18,328 nucleotides of DNA from DATGYC01 sp035298385 (GCA_035298385.1 DATGYC010000316.1:1-18328), one strand, 5' to 3'. Positions 1 through 7,898 are shown, counted from the stretch's first letter. Numbers and translations: made by a program. Notes: generated by a model not told the origin, from the letters alone.

Positions 1-875
1 TCCAGGAAGATATTCGAGCCGAGCAGCTCCTGAATATCCTGGCGCGCCCGCATCCCGATCTCCTTCAGGAGGGCCCCGCCCCGCCCGATGATGATCCCCT
101 TCTGGCTGTCCCGCTCGACGAAGATCGAGGCCGCCACGTAGACCGTCCCGTTCGAACGGGTCTCCATCTGCTCGATCTCGATCGCCACGGAATGCGGGAT
201 CTCATCCCGGGTCAACTCCAGGATCTTCTCCCGGATAAACTCGGCCATGACGAACCGCTCCGGCTGGTCGGTGACCATATCCTCCGGGTAGTACTGCGGC
301 CCCTCCGGCATCTTCTTGACGATCAAGTCAAGCAGGGCATCCAGGTTCTTGTTGGCCAGCGCTGATACCGGCACCACGTCGACCCACTCGATCGACTTGG
401 CGCCAGAAGGCGCCTCCTCCCCCCGGTTGGCCGGGTCGCCCAGCTTGACGTAGGCGTCCAGGACGAAGGGCCACTCCTCCCGCTTCACCCGGTCCATCTT
501 GTTGACGACCAGAATCGCGGGGACGCCCGACTTTGCGATCGCCTCGGCGACGTACTTGTCGCCCTCACCCGGCTGCTTCTCCGTACCATCCACCACGAAG
601 AGGACGGCGTCGACCTGCGGCAGGGTGGAGATCGCCACCTTGTTCATGAACTCGCCCAGCTTATGATGGGGCTTATGAATGCCCGGGGTGTCCAGGAAGA
701 CGACCTGAGCTTCCGGTCGGTGGTAGACGCCCAGGATCCGGTTGCGCGTCGTCTGCGGCTTATTCGACATGATGGCGAGCTTCCGCTCCAGGAACGCGTT
801 CAGCAGAGTCGACTTCCCCACGTTGGGGCGCCCAGCGATGCAACAGAAGCCCGAGTTAAATCCAGTAGCTTGCAT
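1..875 (-). CDS. era: GTPase Era, 3' end cut off by window edge
   Basis: Era is an essential GTPase that binds the 3' end of 16S rRNA and helps mature the 30S subunit, at the membrane or in the cytoplasm. I read 291 codons before the window edge. Visible motifs: P-loop GRPNVGKS (15-22), the G2 region with T42/T43, DTPG (62-65), NKMD (125-128), SAL (171-173), and a C-terminal KH domain with GRGGALLKEIG (264-274). The first two bases of codon 292 are at the edge, so only the tail of the KH domain is missing. The ATG at 875 follows an AGGAGG at 880-885. Between NKMD and SAL the protein carries about 15-18 extra residues (around 146-163) compared with ordinary Era. It is the last gene visible in the yqfC-era operon, 39 bases after cdd. 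Identification is secure. Confidence 0.97.
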   Translation of the reverse strand, partial: MQATGFNSGFCCIAGRPNVGKSTLLNAFLERKLAIMSNKPQTTRNRILGVYHRPEAQVVFLDTPGIHKPHHKLGEFMNKVAISTLPQVDAVLFVVDGTEKQPGEGDKYVAEAIAKSGVPAILVVNKMDRVKREEWPFVLDAYVKLGDPANRGEEAPSGAKSIEWVDVVPVSALANKNLDALLDLIVKKMPEGPQYYPEDMVTDQPERFVMAEFIREKILELTRDEIPHSVAIEIEQMETRSNGTVYVAASIFVERDSQKGIIIGRGGALLKEIGMRARQDIQELLGSNIFL

Positions 876-914
876 AGTTCCTCCTAAAAAACGAACCAAA
901 GACCCGCGGCCCGG

Positions 915-1313
915 TTAGGCAGGCGGCAGGTCGTCTGAACGGAAGAAGCCGGGGAGCAGTTCACCCACCGTGGTACGGTGTACATCGCCCTTCAGGTTGG
1001 TCAGGTAGACCGTCGCATCCGAACCAAACTCACTCAAGACCTGGCGGCAGGCGCCACAGGGCGAGACCGGGCCATCCGTATCGCCCACGATCGCAATCGC
1101 GGTGATCTTCTGGTACCCCTCGCTCACCATCTTAAAGACTGCCGTCCGCTCGGCACAGTTGGTCAGGCCGAAGGAGGCATTCTCCACGTTACAGCCAGTG
1201 AAGAGGTGCCCGTCCGCAGTCAGGAGCGCCGCCCCCACCGGGAAGTGGGAGTAGGGTACATAGGCCTTCTCGCGGGCCGCCTTGGCCGCCGCAATCAACT
1301 CAGCTTCCGTCAT
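915..1313 (-). CDS. cdd: Cytidine deaminase (small homotetrameric type)
   Basis: Hydrolyses cytidine and deoxycytidine to uridine and deoxyuridine in pyrimidine salvage; cytoplasmic. The 132-residue length is that of the tetrameric class. The zinc site is complete: C53 and catalytic E55 in NCAERTA, and C86 and C89 in PCGAC. The substrate loop NVENASFG (42-49) is also present. The start at 1313 is chosen because AGGAGG lies about 8 bases upstream and MTEAELI fits the family. A longer in-frame reading from 1406 would add 31 residues that belong to the dgkA tail in another frame. The ATG overlaps the dgkA TGA as ATGA (1310-1313), which implies translational coupling. The order dgkA-cdd-era is the standard Bacillus arrangement. 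Confidence 0.97.
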   Translation of the reverse strand: MTEAELIAAAKAAREKAYVPYSHFPVGAALLTADGHLFTGCNVENASFGLTNCAERTAVFKMVSEGYQKITAIAIVGDTDGPVSPCGACRQVLSEFGSDATVYLTNLKGDVHRTTVGELLPGFFRSDDLPPA

Positions 1314-1819
1314 CTGGGATCCTCCTTGGAACTTAGACTGGTGTCGGGCCGGCGATGGGGAGGCCAGAACAGGCCCACCAGCGCCACGATGACCAAGAGT
1401 GCCCACCAGGGCTCTCGTACGAACAGGGAGAGCGTAGCGGCGATGGAAGTCAACAGCGACCGCCGCCAGCCAAAGAGCCAGAGTCCGGCCAGAATCGCCT
1501 GCGCCGCCATCACGAGCACACTACCCGCCGCCACGTCCTTGGCTTGGCGCGCCAGCGGATGGATCCGGCCCCCAGCGGCCAGATCGACCACCCGCTCAAT
1601 CGCCGTGTTGATCAGTTCGGTCCCAATCACAGCAACGGCACTGACGAGCAGGTAGGCCAGTTCCCAGCCTTCCAGCAGAGACGCACGGGCGCCACTGAGG
1701 GCGCCCGCCAGCGCAAGGAGGTGGAAGCGTAGATGCGCCTCCGCCCGGTAGGCGTGGGTGAAGCCACCGAGTGCATGCTGCAAAGACCGAGCGAACGAAC
1801 GGGGCGTCACCCGACTCAC
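1310..1819 (-). CDS. dgkA: Undecaprenol/diacylglycerol kinase, C-terminally extended
   Basis: An integral membrane kinase of the prokaryotic DAGK family. The Gram-positive members phosphorylate undecaprenol, recycling the lipid carrier for cell-wall synthesis. The family signature is clear: E68-LINTAIE-75, followed by VVDL and RQAKDVAAG (91-99). Hydrophobic segments lie at about 34-44, 51-66 and 97-117. The protein is 169 residues against roughly 120-125 for the B. subtilis enzyme. The extra C-terminal part contains another hydrophobic stretch at about 137-152, then a charged tail. The start is GTG at 1819, overlapping the ybeY TGA as GTGA. No strong ribosome binding site is visible, so translation is probably coupled to ybeY. 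Confidence 0.94.
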   Translation of the reverse strand: MSRVTPRSFARSLQHALGGFTHAYRAEAHLRFHLLALAGALSGARASLLEGWELAYLLVSAVAVIGTELINTAIERVVDLAAGGRIHPLARQAKDVAAGSVLVMAAQAILAGLWLFGWRRSLLTSIAATLSLFVREPWWALLVIVALVGLFWPPHRRPDTSLSSKEDPR

Positions 1820-2289
1820 GGCCGAGGCAGACCCAACTCGGCCAGGACCGCCTCGGACTTGGCCATCATCTCGGCTTCGTCCTCCGGGGTCTGGTGGTCG
1901 TAGCCCAGCAGGTGGAGCGTGCCGTGCGAGACCAAGAAGCCCAACTCCCGCTCAAAGGAGTGGCCGTAGTCAGCCGCCTGCTCCTGGCACCGCTCCAGGG
2001 AGATGACCAGATCCCCCAACGGGACCGGCTCCCCCGGCGGTAGTGCCGGCATCTCCTCCCCCTCTAGCTGCGAGAAGGAGAGGACGTCCGTCGGCCGGTC
2101 GACGTTCCGGTGTTCCCGATTCAGTTCGTGGATCGTCGGGTTGTCGACCAGGGTGACGGAGACCGCCACCTCGTCACCGAGGTGGCTCCCCGACTGCTTC
2201 AGGACCCCCAGAATCACCTTCTGGATCAATTCCTCCATCTGGGGCGTCACCGGGATCGTCCCCTGCTCGTTCGCCACCCAGAGTTCCAT
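1816..2289 (-). CDS. ybeY: Endoribonuclease / rRNA maturation factor YbeY
   Basis: A zinc-dependent single-strand endoribonuclease that takes part in 16S rRNA 3'-end maturation and ribosome quality control; cytoplasmic. The diagnostic motif HGTLHLLGYDH is present, with zinc ligands H122, H126 and H132. Upstream, RPTDVLSF (65-72) and the LGDLVIS strand (91-97) are conserved family parts. Its 157 residues are normal. The ATG at 2289 has a good AGGAGG about 10 bases upstream. This ribosome binding site and the first ~39 codons lie inside the reading frame of the preceding pgpH gene. Its stop overlaps the GTG start of dgkA. Identification is secure; the exact start is slightly less so because M18 is another possibility. 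Confidence 0.96.
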   Translation of the reverse strand: MELWVANEQGTIPVTPQMEELIQKVILGVLKQSGSHLGDEVAVSVTLVDNPTIHELNREHRNVDRPTDVLSFSQLEGEEMPALPPGEPVPLGDLVISLERCQEQAADYGHSFERELGFLVSHGTLHLLGYDHQTPEDEAEMMAKSEAVLAELGLPRP

Positions 2290-4465
2290 CTACGTTGGCC
2301 TCCTCATTCTCGACCCGTGGCTGCAGGAGCGGGGCGCCCGCAGCGCCGCTGCCCTCCGTCGGGTACTCAATGCGGGCATGGTGGACACCGGAGAGGACCC
2401 GCACAAAGGTCTTGACCAGGACCTCCAGGTCCCGGAAGGTCAGGTCGCACTCCTCCAACTGCCCCTGCTTCAGCCGGTCGTCAAAGATCCGGCGCACCTG
2501 TGCCTCAATCTGCTCCAGGGAGAGCGGCGACTTCTGATGCATCGCTCGGACAGAGGCCTCGCAGCCGTCCGCCAGCATCAAGATGGCCGTCTCCTTCGAC
2601 TGCGGCTTCGGGCCGTCATAGCGGAAATCGTCCTCCAGGACGTACTCCGACTGCCCACCCTTAGACGCCATGTGATAGAAGTAAGAGACTAGCATCGTCC
2701 CGTGATGCTCCTTGATGAAGTCGAGCATCTCACCAGGCAGGCGAGCCTCCCGGGCCATCTCCACCCCGTCCTTGACGTGGGAGGTGATGATCAGGGCAGA
2801 GAGCGAAGGCGGCAACTTGTCGTGCGGGTTCTCCCCGCCGAACTGGTTCTCCACGAAGAAGTAGGGCCGCTTCACCTTGCCGATGTCGTGGTAGTATGCC
2901 CCTACTCGCGAGAGCAGGGCATCCGCCCCGATCGCCTCGGCGCCCGCCTCACACATGTTCGCCACAAAGATCGTGTGGTGATAGGAGCCCGGCGCCTCGA
3001 TCAGGAGCTTCTTCAGGAGCGCCTGGTTCGGGTTGGAGAGCTCCAGTAGCTTCAGCGGCGTCAGGACGCCGAAGATCGACTCAAAGAGCGGCAGGGCGCC
3101 CGTCACCAGGACGCCCACAATCAGCCCGTTGGCGGCGCCCAGGGTGACGTCCAGCCAGACCGCCCGGTCGAGCAGCGAGGCGGCGTCCATCAGCTTCAGC
3201 GCCATGATCGTCAGCATATTGGCGATCGAGACGAAGAGGCCCGCTCGGTAGAGATCGGTCCGGCTCTCCACCCGTCCCACAGCCAGGATGCCAACCGCCG
3301 AACCCACGATGCCGACAGTCGCATGGGCGAGCGGCTCGACCTCGCTGAAGAGGGCGCCCAGCGCGGCGATGATCACCGAGACGAAGAAGGCGACCTGCTT
3401 ATCGCTCAGGATGGTCAATAGGATCGAGCAAAAGGCGATCGGCATCATGTAGGCGGCGCCCATGCCGAGGGCGTCCCGGAAGGACTGCATCAGAATACAG
3501 AGCAGCAGGGTGAGAAGCCCGATCAGCCCGACCAACAAGATGCGGGCGTCCGTCGCCAGGACCTGCGGCCGGAAGCGCCAGAGCAGGAACCCCGTCAGCC
3601 CAACCGCAATCGCGGCCAGGAGCATGGAGCCAAAGACCGAGCGGTTATTCCGATCTCCGCCAGCGACGCCGAGCGTCCGGAGCATCTCATACTGCTCCTC
3701 CGTCACCCGCTCGCCCTGAATCAGGATTCGCTGTCCCTTGTCCCACATCACCGGCTTCACGTTGGTGGCAACCTGCTCTCGCAGGTCTGCAGTCCCCTCG
3801 ATGTCATTGACCATGTTCACCTTGATCCGGCCACGGACCAACTCCTTGACGAAGGCACGCAAGAGTTGATCGGTCGTGGTCGGGGTGAGCGGCGCCTGTT
3901 CAGCATCGAGCTGTTGGCGCAGTTGCTCGGCCCGCTCCGTGGTGATGTTCTCCGAGAAGGCGAGCTTGGTTAGGGCTAGGGCATCCTGTTCAGCCAAGTC
4001 GATCGCCTGATCGGTCGTCTTGACCAGGCCTGTCAGAATCTCCGTAGCGACGACCGTGCCGAGGCGCAGGCGGACGGCCAGGGCTGCCACCTTCTGCTGC
4101 TCGTTCTGATCGCCGCTCGCACGGACGGCACGGATATCCTGGAAGGTCGTCTTGACGAAGCCTTCGGCCTGCTCCTGAACGGTCGGGTCCCGCTTAACCA
4201 AAGCCGGGACGCGGTCTGCCGCCTCCTTGCGCTGCCGCTCCGTGGCAAGCTTATTCTCGACCCGCTCAGGCGCGAAGTAATCGACCGGCGAGGGATCGCC
4301 GATCGCTACCTCAAGTTGCTGGACCGGGGTACGAACCAGAAGGATCACGGTTAGGGCCACGAAAAAGAGACCCGCCCAGATCCAGCGGCGGACCTGCTGG
4401 TTCTTGACCACATGGAAGAATGGGCGGCGTTGCAAGCTGGTCCAGAACGTCCGCAGGAAGTCCAT
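2174..4465 (-). CDS. pgpH: Cyclic di-AMP phosphodiesterase PgpH (7TM receptor with HD domain)
   Basis: Membrane protein of the YqfF/PgpH family, which hydrolyses the second messenger c-di-AMP and so affects osmotic and cell-wall control. Layout: first transmembrane helix about 28-45; extracytoplasmic 7TMR-HDED region about 50-270; seven-helix block about 278-465; cytoplasmic HD domain about 490-700. Likely metal ligands include H496/H497, HD at 526-527 in YYHDIGK, H563, H587/H588 and D633. The ATG at 4465 sits 6 bases after the phoH stop, with GGGGGAG upstream. After the usual family end (RIEYP, ~701) there is a tail of about 60 residues rich in G, D, E and P. Its last 38 residues overlap ybeY out of frame over 116 bases. 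The core is certain; the tail may be an accidental extension. Confidence 0.95.
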   Translation of the reverse strand: MDFLRTFWTSLQRRPFFHVVKNQQVRRWIWAGLFFVALTVILLVRTPVQQLEVAIGDPSPVDYFAPERVENKLATERQRKEAADRVPALVKRDPTVQEQAEGFVKTTFQDIRAVRASGDQNEQQKVAALAVRLRLGTVVATEILTGLVKTTDQAIDLAEQDALALTKLAFSENITTERAEQLRQQLDAEQAPLTPTTTDQLLRAFVKELVRGRIKVNMVNDIEGTADLREQVATNVKPVMWDKGQRILIQGERVTEEQYEMLRTLGVAGGDRNNRSVFGSMLLAAIAVGLTGFLLWRFRPQVLATDARILLVGLIGLLTLLLCILMQSFRDALGMGAAYMMPIAFCSILLTILSDKQVAFFVSVIIAALGALFSEVEPLAHATVGIVGSAVGILAVGRVESRTDLYRAGLFVSIANMLTIMALKLMDAASLLDRAVWLDVTLGAANGLIVGVLVTGALPLFESIFGVLTPLKLLELSNPNQALLKKLLIEAPGSYHHTIFVANMCEAGAEAIGADALLSRVGAYYHDIGKVKRPYFFVENQFGGENPHDKLPPSLSALIITSHVKDGVEMAREARLPGEMLDFIKEHHGTMLVSYFYHMASKGGQSEYVLEDDFRYDGPKPQSKETAILMLADGCEASVRAMHQKSPLSLEQIEAQVRRIFDDRLKQGQLEECDLTFRDLEVLVKTFVRVLSGVHHARIEYPTEGSGAAGAPLLQPRVENEEANVDGTLGGERAGDDPGDAPDGGIDPEGDSGGPEAVGEPPR

Positions 4466-4471
4466 CGCTTC

Positions 4472-5482
4472 TTAGCTCCCCCGCTTCGGCAGCGGCAGGC
4501 CGACCGATTCGGCCCGGTGGGCGTCATAGGCCCGGACGATCCGCTGCACGAGTTCGTGTCGGACGATATCCGCCTCCGTCAGATAGCAGAAGGCGACCCC
4601 CTCCACATCCTTCAGGACTCGCTGTACCTCCACCAGGCCGCTCTTGGCGCCCTCGGGCAGGTCCATCTGGGTCACGTCGCCAGTCACGACGATCTTGGAG
4701 CCGAAGCCCATGCGGGTGAGGAACATCTTCATCTGCTCGGGCGTGGTGTTCTGGGCTTCATCCAAGATGATGAAGGAGTCATCCAGGGTTCGACCACGCA
4801 TAAAGGCGAGCGGGGCGACCTCGATCTGCCCCTTCTCGAAGTAGCGCTCGAACGAGTCCATCCCCATGATGTCAAAGAGGGCATCATAGAGCGGCCGGAG
4901 GTAGGGATCTACCTTCTGCTGCATGTCACCGGGCAGAAAGCCCAGCTTCTCGCCCGCCTCAACCGCCGGACGGGTCAGGATGATCCGGTTGACCTCCTTC
5001 GCCTTGAAGGAGGCGACCGCCTGCGCGACCGCCAGGTAGGTCTTGCCGGTGCCTGCCGGCCCGATGCCGAAGGAGACGCCGTTCTTCCGAATGGCGTCCA
5101 GGTAGACCTTCTGCCCGATCGTCTTGGTGCGGACCTGCTTGCCGCGATGGGTCTGAACGACCAGGTCGCTCATCGCATCGGCGACCGCCACGACCGGCGC
5201 CTCGGATGAGGGGCCCTCCGTGGCCATCCGCACGGCGTAGCGGACGTCGCGCTCGTTCAAGCGGGCGCCCTTCGCCTGGATCGCCTGGAGCTGGTGGAAG
5301 AGATCCACCACCTTGTCCAAGACCGCCTCCTCCCCCTTGAGGATCAGCTCGTTGCCCCGCGGCACCAGCTTGATCGGGAAGGCGTTCTCAATCACCAACA
5401 GGTGGCTGTCGTTCAGGCCGAACAGGTCCCGGGCCTTCTCGTTCTCCGGGATCAGAATGCGCCGCTCGTTAGGTCCGTCCAC
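4472..5482 (-). CDS. phoH: PhoH-like ATPase
   Basis: A cytoplasmic P-loop ATPase of the PhoH family, related to the N-terminal helicase-like part of RecD and linked in other bacteria to RNA metabolism; its substrate is not well defined. Walker A is GPAGTGKT (141-148), Walker B is FIILDEAQN (237-245), and a TGD motif follows (267-269). The N-terminal part up to ~115 matches the usual KH-like front domain, with VPRGNELILKGEE at 40-52. Its 336 residues are slightly longer than the typical ~320. The start is GTG at 5482, 22 bases after the yqfD stop. The GGGGG ribosome binding site falls in a small hairpin (CCCCT at 5496-5500, AGGGG at 5507-5511) that also includes the yqfD stop. It lies between yqfD and pgpH, as in Bacillus. 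Confidence 0.95.
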   Translation of the reverse strand: MDGPNERRILIPENEKARDLFGLNDSHLLVIENAFPIKLVPRGNELILKGEEAVLDKVVDLFHQLQAIQAKGARLNERDVRYAVRMATEGPSSEAPVVAVADAMSDLVVQTHRGKQVRTKTIGQKVYLDAIRKNGVSFGIGPAGTGKTYLAVAQAVASFKAKEVNRIILTRPAVEAGEKLGFLPGDMQQKVDPYLRPLYDALFDIMGMDSFERYFEKGQIEVAPLAFMRGRTLDDSFIILDEAQNTTPEQMKMFLTRMGFGSKIVVTGDVTQMDLPEGAKSGLVEVQRVLKDVEGVAFCYLTEADIVRHELVQRIVRAYDAHRAESVGLPLPKRGS

Positions 5483-5504
5483 CTTGGGTTCTTACCCCCT
5501 CTTG

Positions 5505-6773
5505 TTAGGGGCGGGGTTGGGCCGGTGGCGTGGTGGGGGGCGCCCCCTCCTGGGGTAGCCCAATCTCCTCCAGCGTCTCCACCGTCACCTTGACCCCCGC
5601 CCAGTCCTTGCCCTTCTCGACGACCTCCACCTTCAGTGGCGTCGCCAACTGATCAGTGGGGCCCAGCAGCCAGTTCAGCCGGGCTCGGAACTCGGACTCA
5701 ACCTCTTTGACCACGTCCGAGAGATCAAGCGGCTCCAATCGTCGGTTCACTTCGTACGTTGTACGAATGACGAGTTCGACAGGGGGGGTCCAATTCCTCC
5801 AGACTGGAAGCGAGAGGCGTCGTGCCTCTTCTTCCGCCTGCTCAAAAGGGACCCCCTCGGCGCCTAGTTCTAGTATGGGCTGGCCGCGCCAATTCAAGAC
5901 CCAAGACTGGACGGACTCCCCAGTCCGGACGGGCACATTCTGGACGAGCGAGACCTCCCGATACTCCTCGTAGTGAACCCGCCCCTTTACCCGGGCCTCA
6001 ACCGGTACGGTGTGGGCGATATCGGTCCGGGGCGGCATCGGCGTCCCGGGATAGACCGGGGGGCGCCCCCCTGCATAATAGCGTAGCACACACTCGACCA
6101 AGAGATCGCCCTTCTTGACGATCTGCCCTGGCCGAACCACCGACTCTCCTTGAAAGGGGATCACCTTCTCAACGACCGCATCCTTCTTGGCGTAGAGATT
6201 GATGCAAGCGGCCGCCTGCGGCGCTTGCTGGGCCGCCTTCTCCACCACCTCGATCACCGCCCGGGTCCCGGTCAGGCGGACCACAACCCAACTCGCCTCC
6301 GGGATTCGTCCCTTGATCTCGGTTGCGACCCGTTGCGGGTCGAAGTCGGTCCGCCAAACGCCCGCCGCCAGCCCGGCATCCGCCGCCACCTGCAGCACCG
6401 CCCGCCTGTCCAAGTTCTCCGGTCCGGTGATTCGGACCTCAACCCGCCAGACGTGACCAGCAGCCCAGATCAACATGCCCGCTACGAATGCCAGCCCTGC
6501 AACCCAGGCGGGGCGCCGCCGGAGGTCGCGCAGGAAGAAGGGAAGCCCCTGGCGCCCCCGGATGCGGATCCGACAACCTGTCCCCCGCCGGAGCTTGGGC
6601 AGGCGGTAGAAGTCGGACAGGGTCAAGGTAGCCATGAGGCGGGCGCCCCGCCGCTGCATCCCCCACAGGGTAAGACCAGCCGCGACCGCTCGTCCCAAGA
6701 GAAGGCCGTGGTCGCCGCCCACAACCTCCAGTCGCAGGGTGCCCAGGATCCAGGTGACCAGTCGCCGGAACAT
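5505..6773 (-). CDS. yqfD: Sporulation protein YqfD
   Basis: A member of the YqfD family, a membrane protein made in the mother cell under sigma-E in Bacillus and needed for efficient spore formation; its biochemical role is unknown. At 422 residues it is close to the usual ~400. A basic N-terminal cytoplasmic part (1-88) carries the conserved early block around FYRLPKLRR (55-63). One transmembrane helix follows at about 89-107, then a long extracytoplasmic beta-rich part starting VWRVEVRITG (108-117), which resembles a POTRA/FtsQ-like fold. The C-terminus is proline-rich. The ATG at 6773 has GAGG close upstream and sits 5 bases after yqfC. Pairing with yqfC supports the call and indicates a spore-former. 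Confidence 0.93.
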   Translation of the reverse strand: MFRRLVTWILGTLRLEVVGGDHGLLLGRAVAAGLTLWGMQRRGARLMATLTLSDFYRLPKLRRGTGCRIRIRGRQGLPFFLRDLRRRPAWVAGLAFVAGMLIWAAGHVWRVEVRITGPENLDRRAVLQVAADAGLAAGVWRTDFDPQRVATEIKGRIPEASWVVVRLTGTRAVIEVVEKAAQQAPQAAACINLYAKKDAVVEKVIPFQGESVVRPGQIVKKGDLLVECVLRYYAGGRPPVYPGTPMPPRTDIAHTVPVEARVKGRVHYEEYREVSLVQNVPVRTGESVQSWVLNWRGQPILELGAEGVPFEQAEEEARRLSLPVWRNWTPPVELVIRTTYEVNRRLEPLDLSDVVKEVESEFRARLNWLLGPTDQLATPLKVEVVEKGKDWAGVKVTVETLEEIGLPQEGAPPTTPPAQPRP

Positions 6774-6778
6774 GAACC

Positions 6779-7066
6779 TCAGCTCCCCCCATCCAGATAC
6801 TCCAGCCCTCGAATCGGCCCGTCCACGCTGACCTGGTCGGGGGCGATCGTCCCGATGTTCAGGTTCTCGCCCGTGATGAGGAGGCGCCCTTCGGGGGTCT
6901 GAAGCAGAATCTGCCTACCGGTGTAGACCAGGAGACCCCGGTGGTTCTCGATCACCAGGCGCTCTTGGCCGAGGAGGGTGACGCGGCAGCTGTTGGTCAG
7001 GATCTCGCCGGGCAGTTCAAGCATGGAAGCGACTTTGGCGGCGAGTCGAGCCTTCTTGGGTGCCAT
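6779..7066 (-). CDS. yqfC: Sporulation protein YqfC (YabP/YqfC family)
   Basis: A small protein of 95 residues in the YabP/YqfC family, beta-rich proteins of spore-formers that occur next to yqfD. The sequence has the typical ordered blocks: an LELPGEI region, then LGQERLVIENHRGLLVYT and a GRLLITGENLNI strand repeat. The ATG at 7066 is chosen because GGGGGG lies about 8 bases upstream and MAPKKARLA fits family starts. An upstream in-frame GTG at 7120 would add 18 residues without a good ribosome binding site. It is the first gene of the yqfC-era operon. Its promoter must lie in the 190-base region shared with the divergent ArsR-type gene, but I see no convincing sigma-E site there. Confidence 0.92.
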   Translation of the reverse strand: MAPKKARLAAKVASMLELPGEILTNSCRVTLLGQERLVIENHRGLLVYTGRQILLQTPEGRLLITGENLNIGTIAPDQVSVDGPIRGLEYLDGGS

Positions 7067-7211
7067 GGGCGTACCCCCCTTCTCCCGAATGGGTATGCGG
7101 AAAGGGGGGGTGATCAGCACTAAGAAAACGAACCCGGGGCGGCAGTGGCCCCCGGGCGCAAATCCGTTCCTCCACCATAGTCCACCTCGTACATATCATC
7201 AACATTTTCAG

Positions 7212-7241
7212 TTGACTTATACATCGACATATGTCTATATA
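7212..7241 (+). promoter_or_regulatory. Sigma-A-type promoter of the ArsR-type gene
   Basis: TTGACT at 7212-7217 and TATATA at 7236-7241 are separated by 18 bases. The predicted start is about 12 bases before the ribosome binding site of the gene at 7261. The remaining intergenic sequence towards yqfC (7067-7211) holds only a G/C-rich stretch and the yqfC ribosome binding site; I see no other clear element. Confidence 0.7.
7226..7235. promoter_or_regulatory. Palindrome GACATATGTC between -35 and -10, probable operator
   Basis: A perfect 10-base palindrome sits inside the spacer of the promoter at 7212-7241. ArsR-family repressors bind such dyads over their own promoters, so self-repression is the natural reading. 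The link between this site and the repressor is inference. Confidence 0.5.
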
Positions 7242-7260
7242 TAGATTAGAGGTGAACCGA

Positions 7261-7827
7261 ATGCCGCAGAACGAGGCCCAACTTGAACAACTGGTCGCCT
7301 TCTTTCAAGCCCTTGCGGATCTGAACCGGCTGAAGATCGTCGGCATGCTGGCCCAGCATCCGGCCTCCGTCGAAGAACTGGTCGATGCGCTCCAGGTCCA
7401 GCAGTCGACGGTTTCACACCACCTGGCCAAGCTGAAGGCGCTCGGCCTGGTCAACATGCGCAAGGAAGGCCAAACCCACCGCTACTACCTAGATGAGGAG
7501 ATTCTACGCACCATGGCTAAACAGATCCTCTCCCCCGAAAACCTCGCCGAAGCGGCGCCCCCCTTCGCCCGACTCTCCTTTGAAGAGAAGACCCTCCGCT
7601 CCTTCTTCGGCACCGACGGGCGCCTGAAGGTGATCCCCGCCCAGCGCAAGAAGCGCGACGTGATCCTGCAGCAACTGGTCCAGCAGTTTGAGACCGGTCA
7701 GCGCTACCCGGAGCCCCACGTGAACGAGATCCTTCTGCGCTTCCACGAGGACGTCTTCACCCTCCGCCGCGAGCTGATCATGGCTGGGCTTCTGGAGCGG
7801 GAGAACGGCGTCTACTGGCGCCCATGA
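7261..7827 (+). CDS. ArsR-type winged-helix regulator with C-terminal DUF2087 domain
   Basis: A 188-residue transcription factor and the only plus-strand gene here. The N-terminal ArsR-type winged helix (about 8-90) shows FFQALADLNRLKIVGML (14-30), the recognition helix QQSTVSHHLAKLKALGLV (47-64) and the wing ending HRYYLD. The C-terminal part (about 120-188) matches DUF2087: RKKRDVILQQL, then RYPEPHVNEIL, TLRRELIMAGLLER and a YWRP end. I see no cysteine metal-binding motif, so the signal is unlikely to be a classic ArsR metal. The start is ATG 7261 with GAGGTG 6 bases upstream. An in-frame ATG at 7231 falls inside the promoter and is rejected. It is divergent from the yqfC operon and could regulate itself or that operon; its target is unknown. 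Confidence 0.9.
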   Translation: MPQNEAQLEQLVAFFQALADLNRLKIVGMLAQHPASVEELVDALQVQQSTVSHHLAKLKALGLVNMRKEGQTHRYYLDEEILRTMAKQILSPENLAEAAPPFARLSFEEKTLRSFFGTDGRLKVIPAQRKKRDVILQQLVQQFETGQRYPEPHVNEILLRFHEDVFTLRRELIMAGLLERENGVYWRP

Positions 7828-7854
7828 TGAAGCTCCGGCCCGAAAATAATACGT

Positions 7855-7890
7855 AGGACCCGGGCGCCCCCCAAAGGGCACCCGGGTCCT
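7855..7890. terminator. Bidirectional terminator between converging genes
   Basis: Arms AGGACCCGGG (7855-7864) and CCCGGGTCCT (7881-7890) pair perfectly. After a c/a mismatch, GCCC (7866-7869) and GGGC (7876-7879) extend the stem. The plus side is followed by a T-rich CTTATCTCTT and the minus side by TATTATTTTC. It can therefore end both the regulator gene and the converging gene at 7899-8390. Confidence 0.85.
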
Positions 7891-7898
7891 CTTATCTC

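Noticed and set aside
7091..7098. GCATACCC on the minus strand upstream of yqfC as a sigma-E -10 element.
   Set aside because: Only part of CATACAnT matches and no ATATT-like -35 lies 13-15 bases upstream, although sigma-E control is expected from the Bacillus gene.
7231..7260. Earlier ATG start for the ArsR-type gene.
   Set aside because: It lies between the -35 and -10 region of the promoter, and the ATG at 7261 has a good ribosome binding site.
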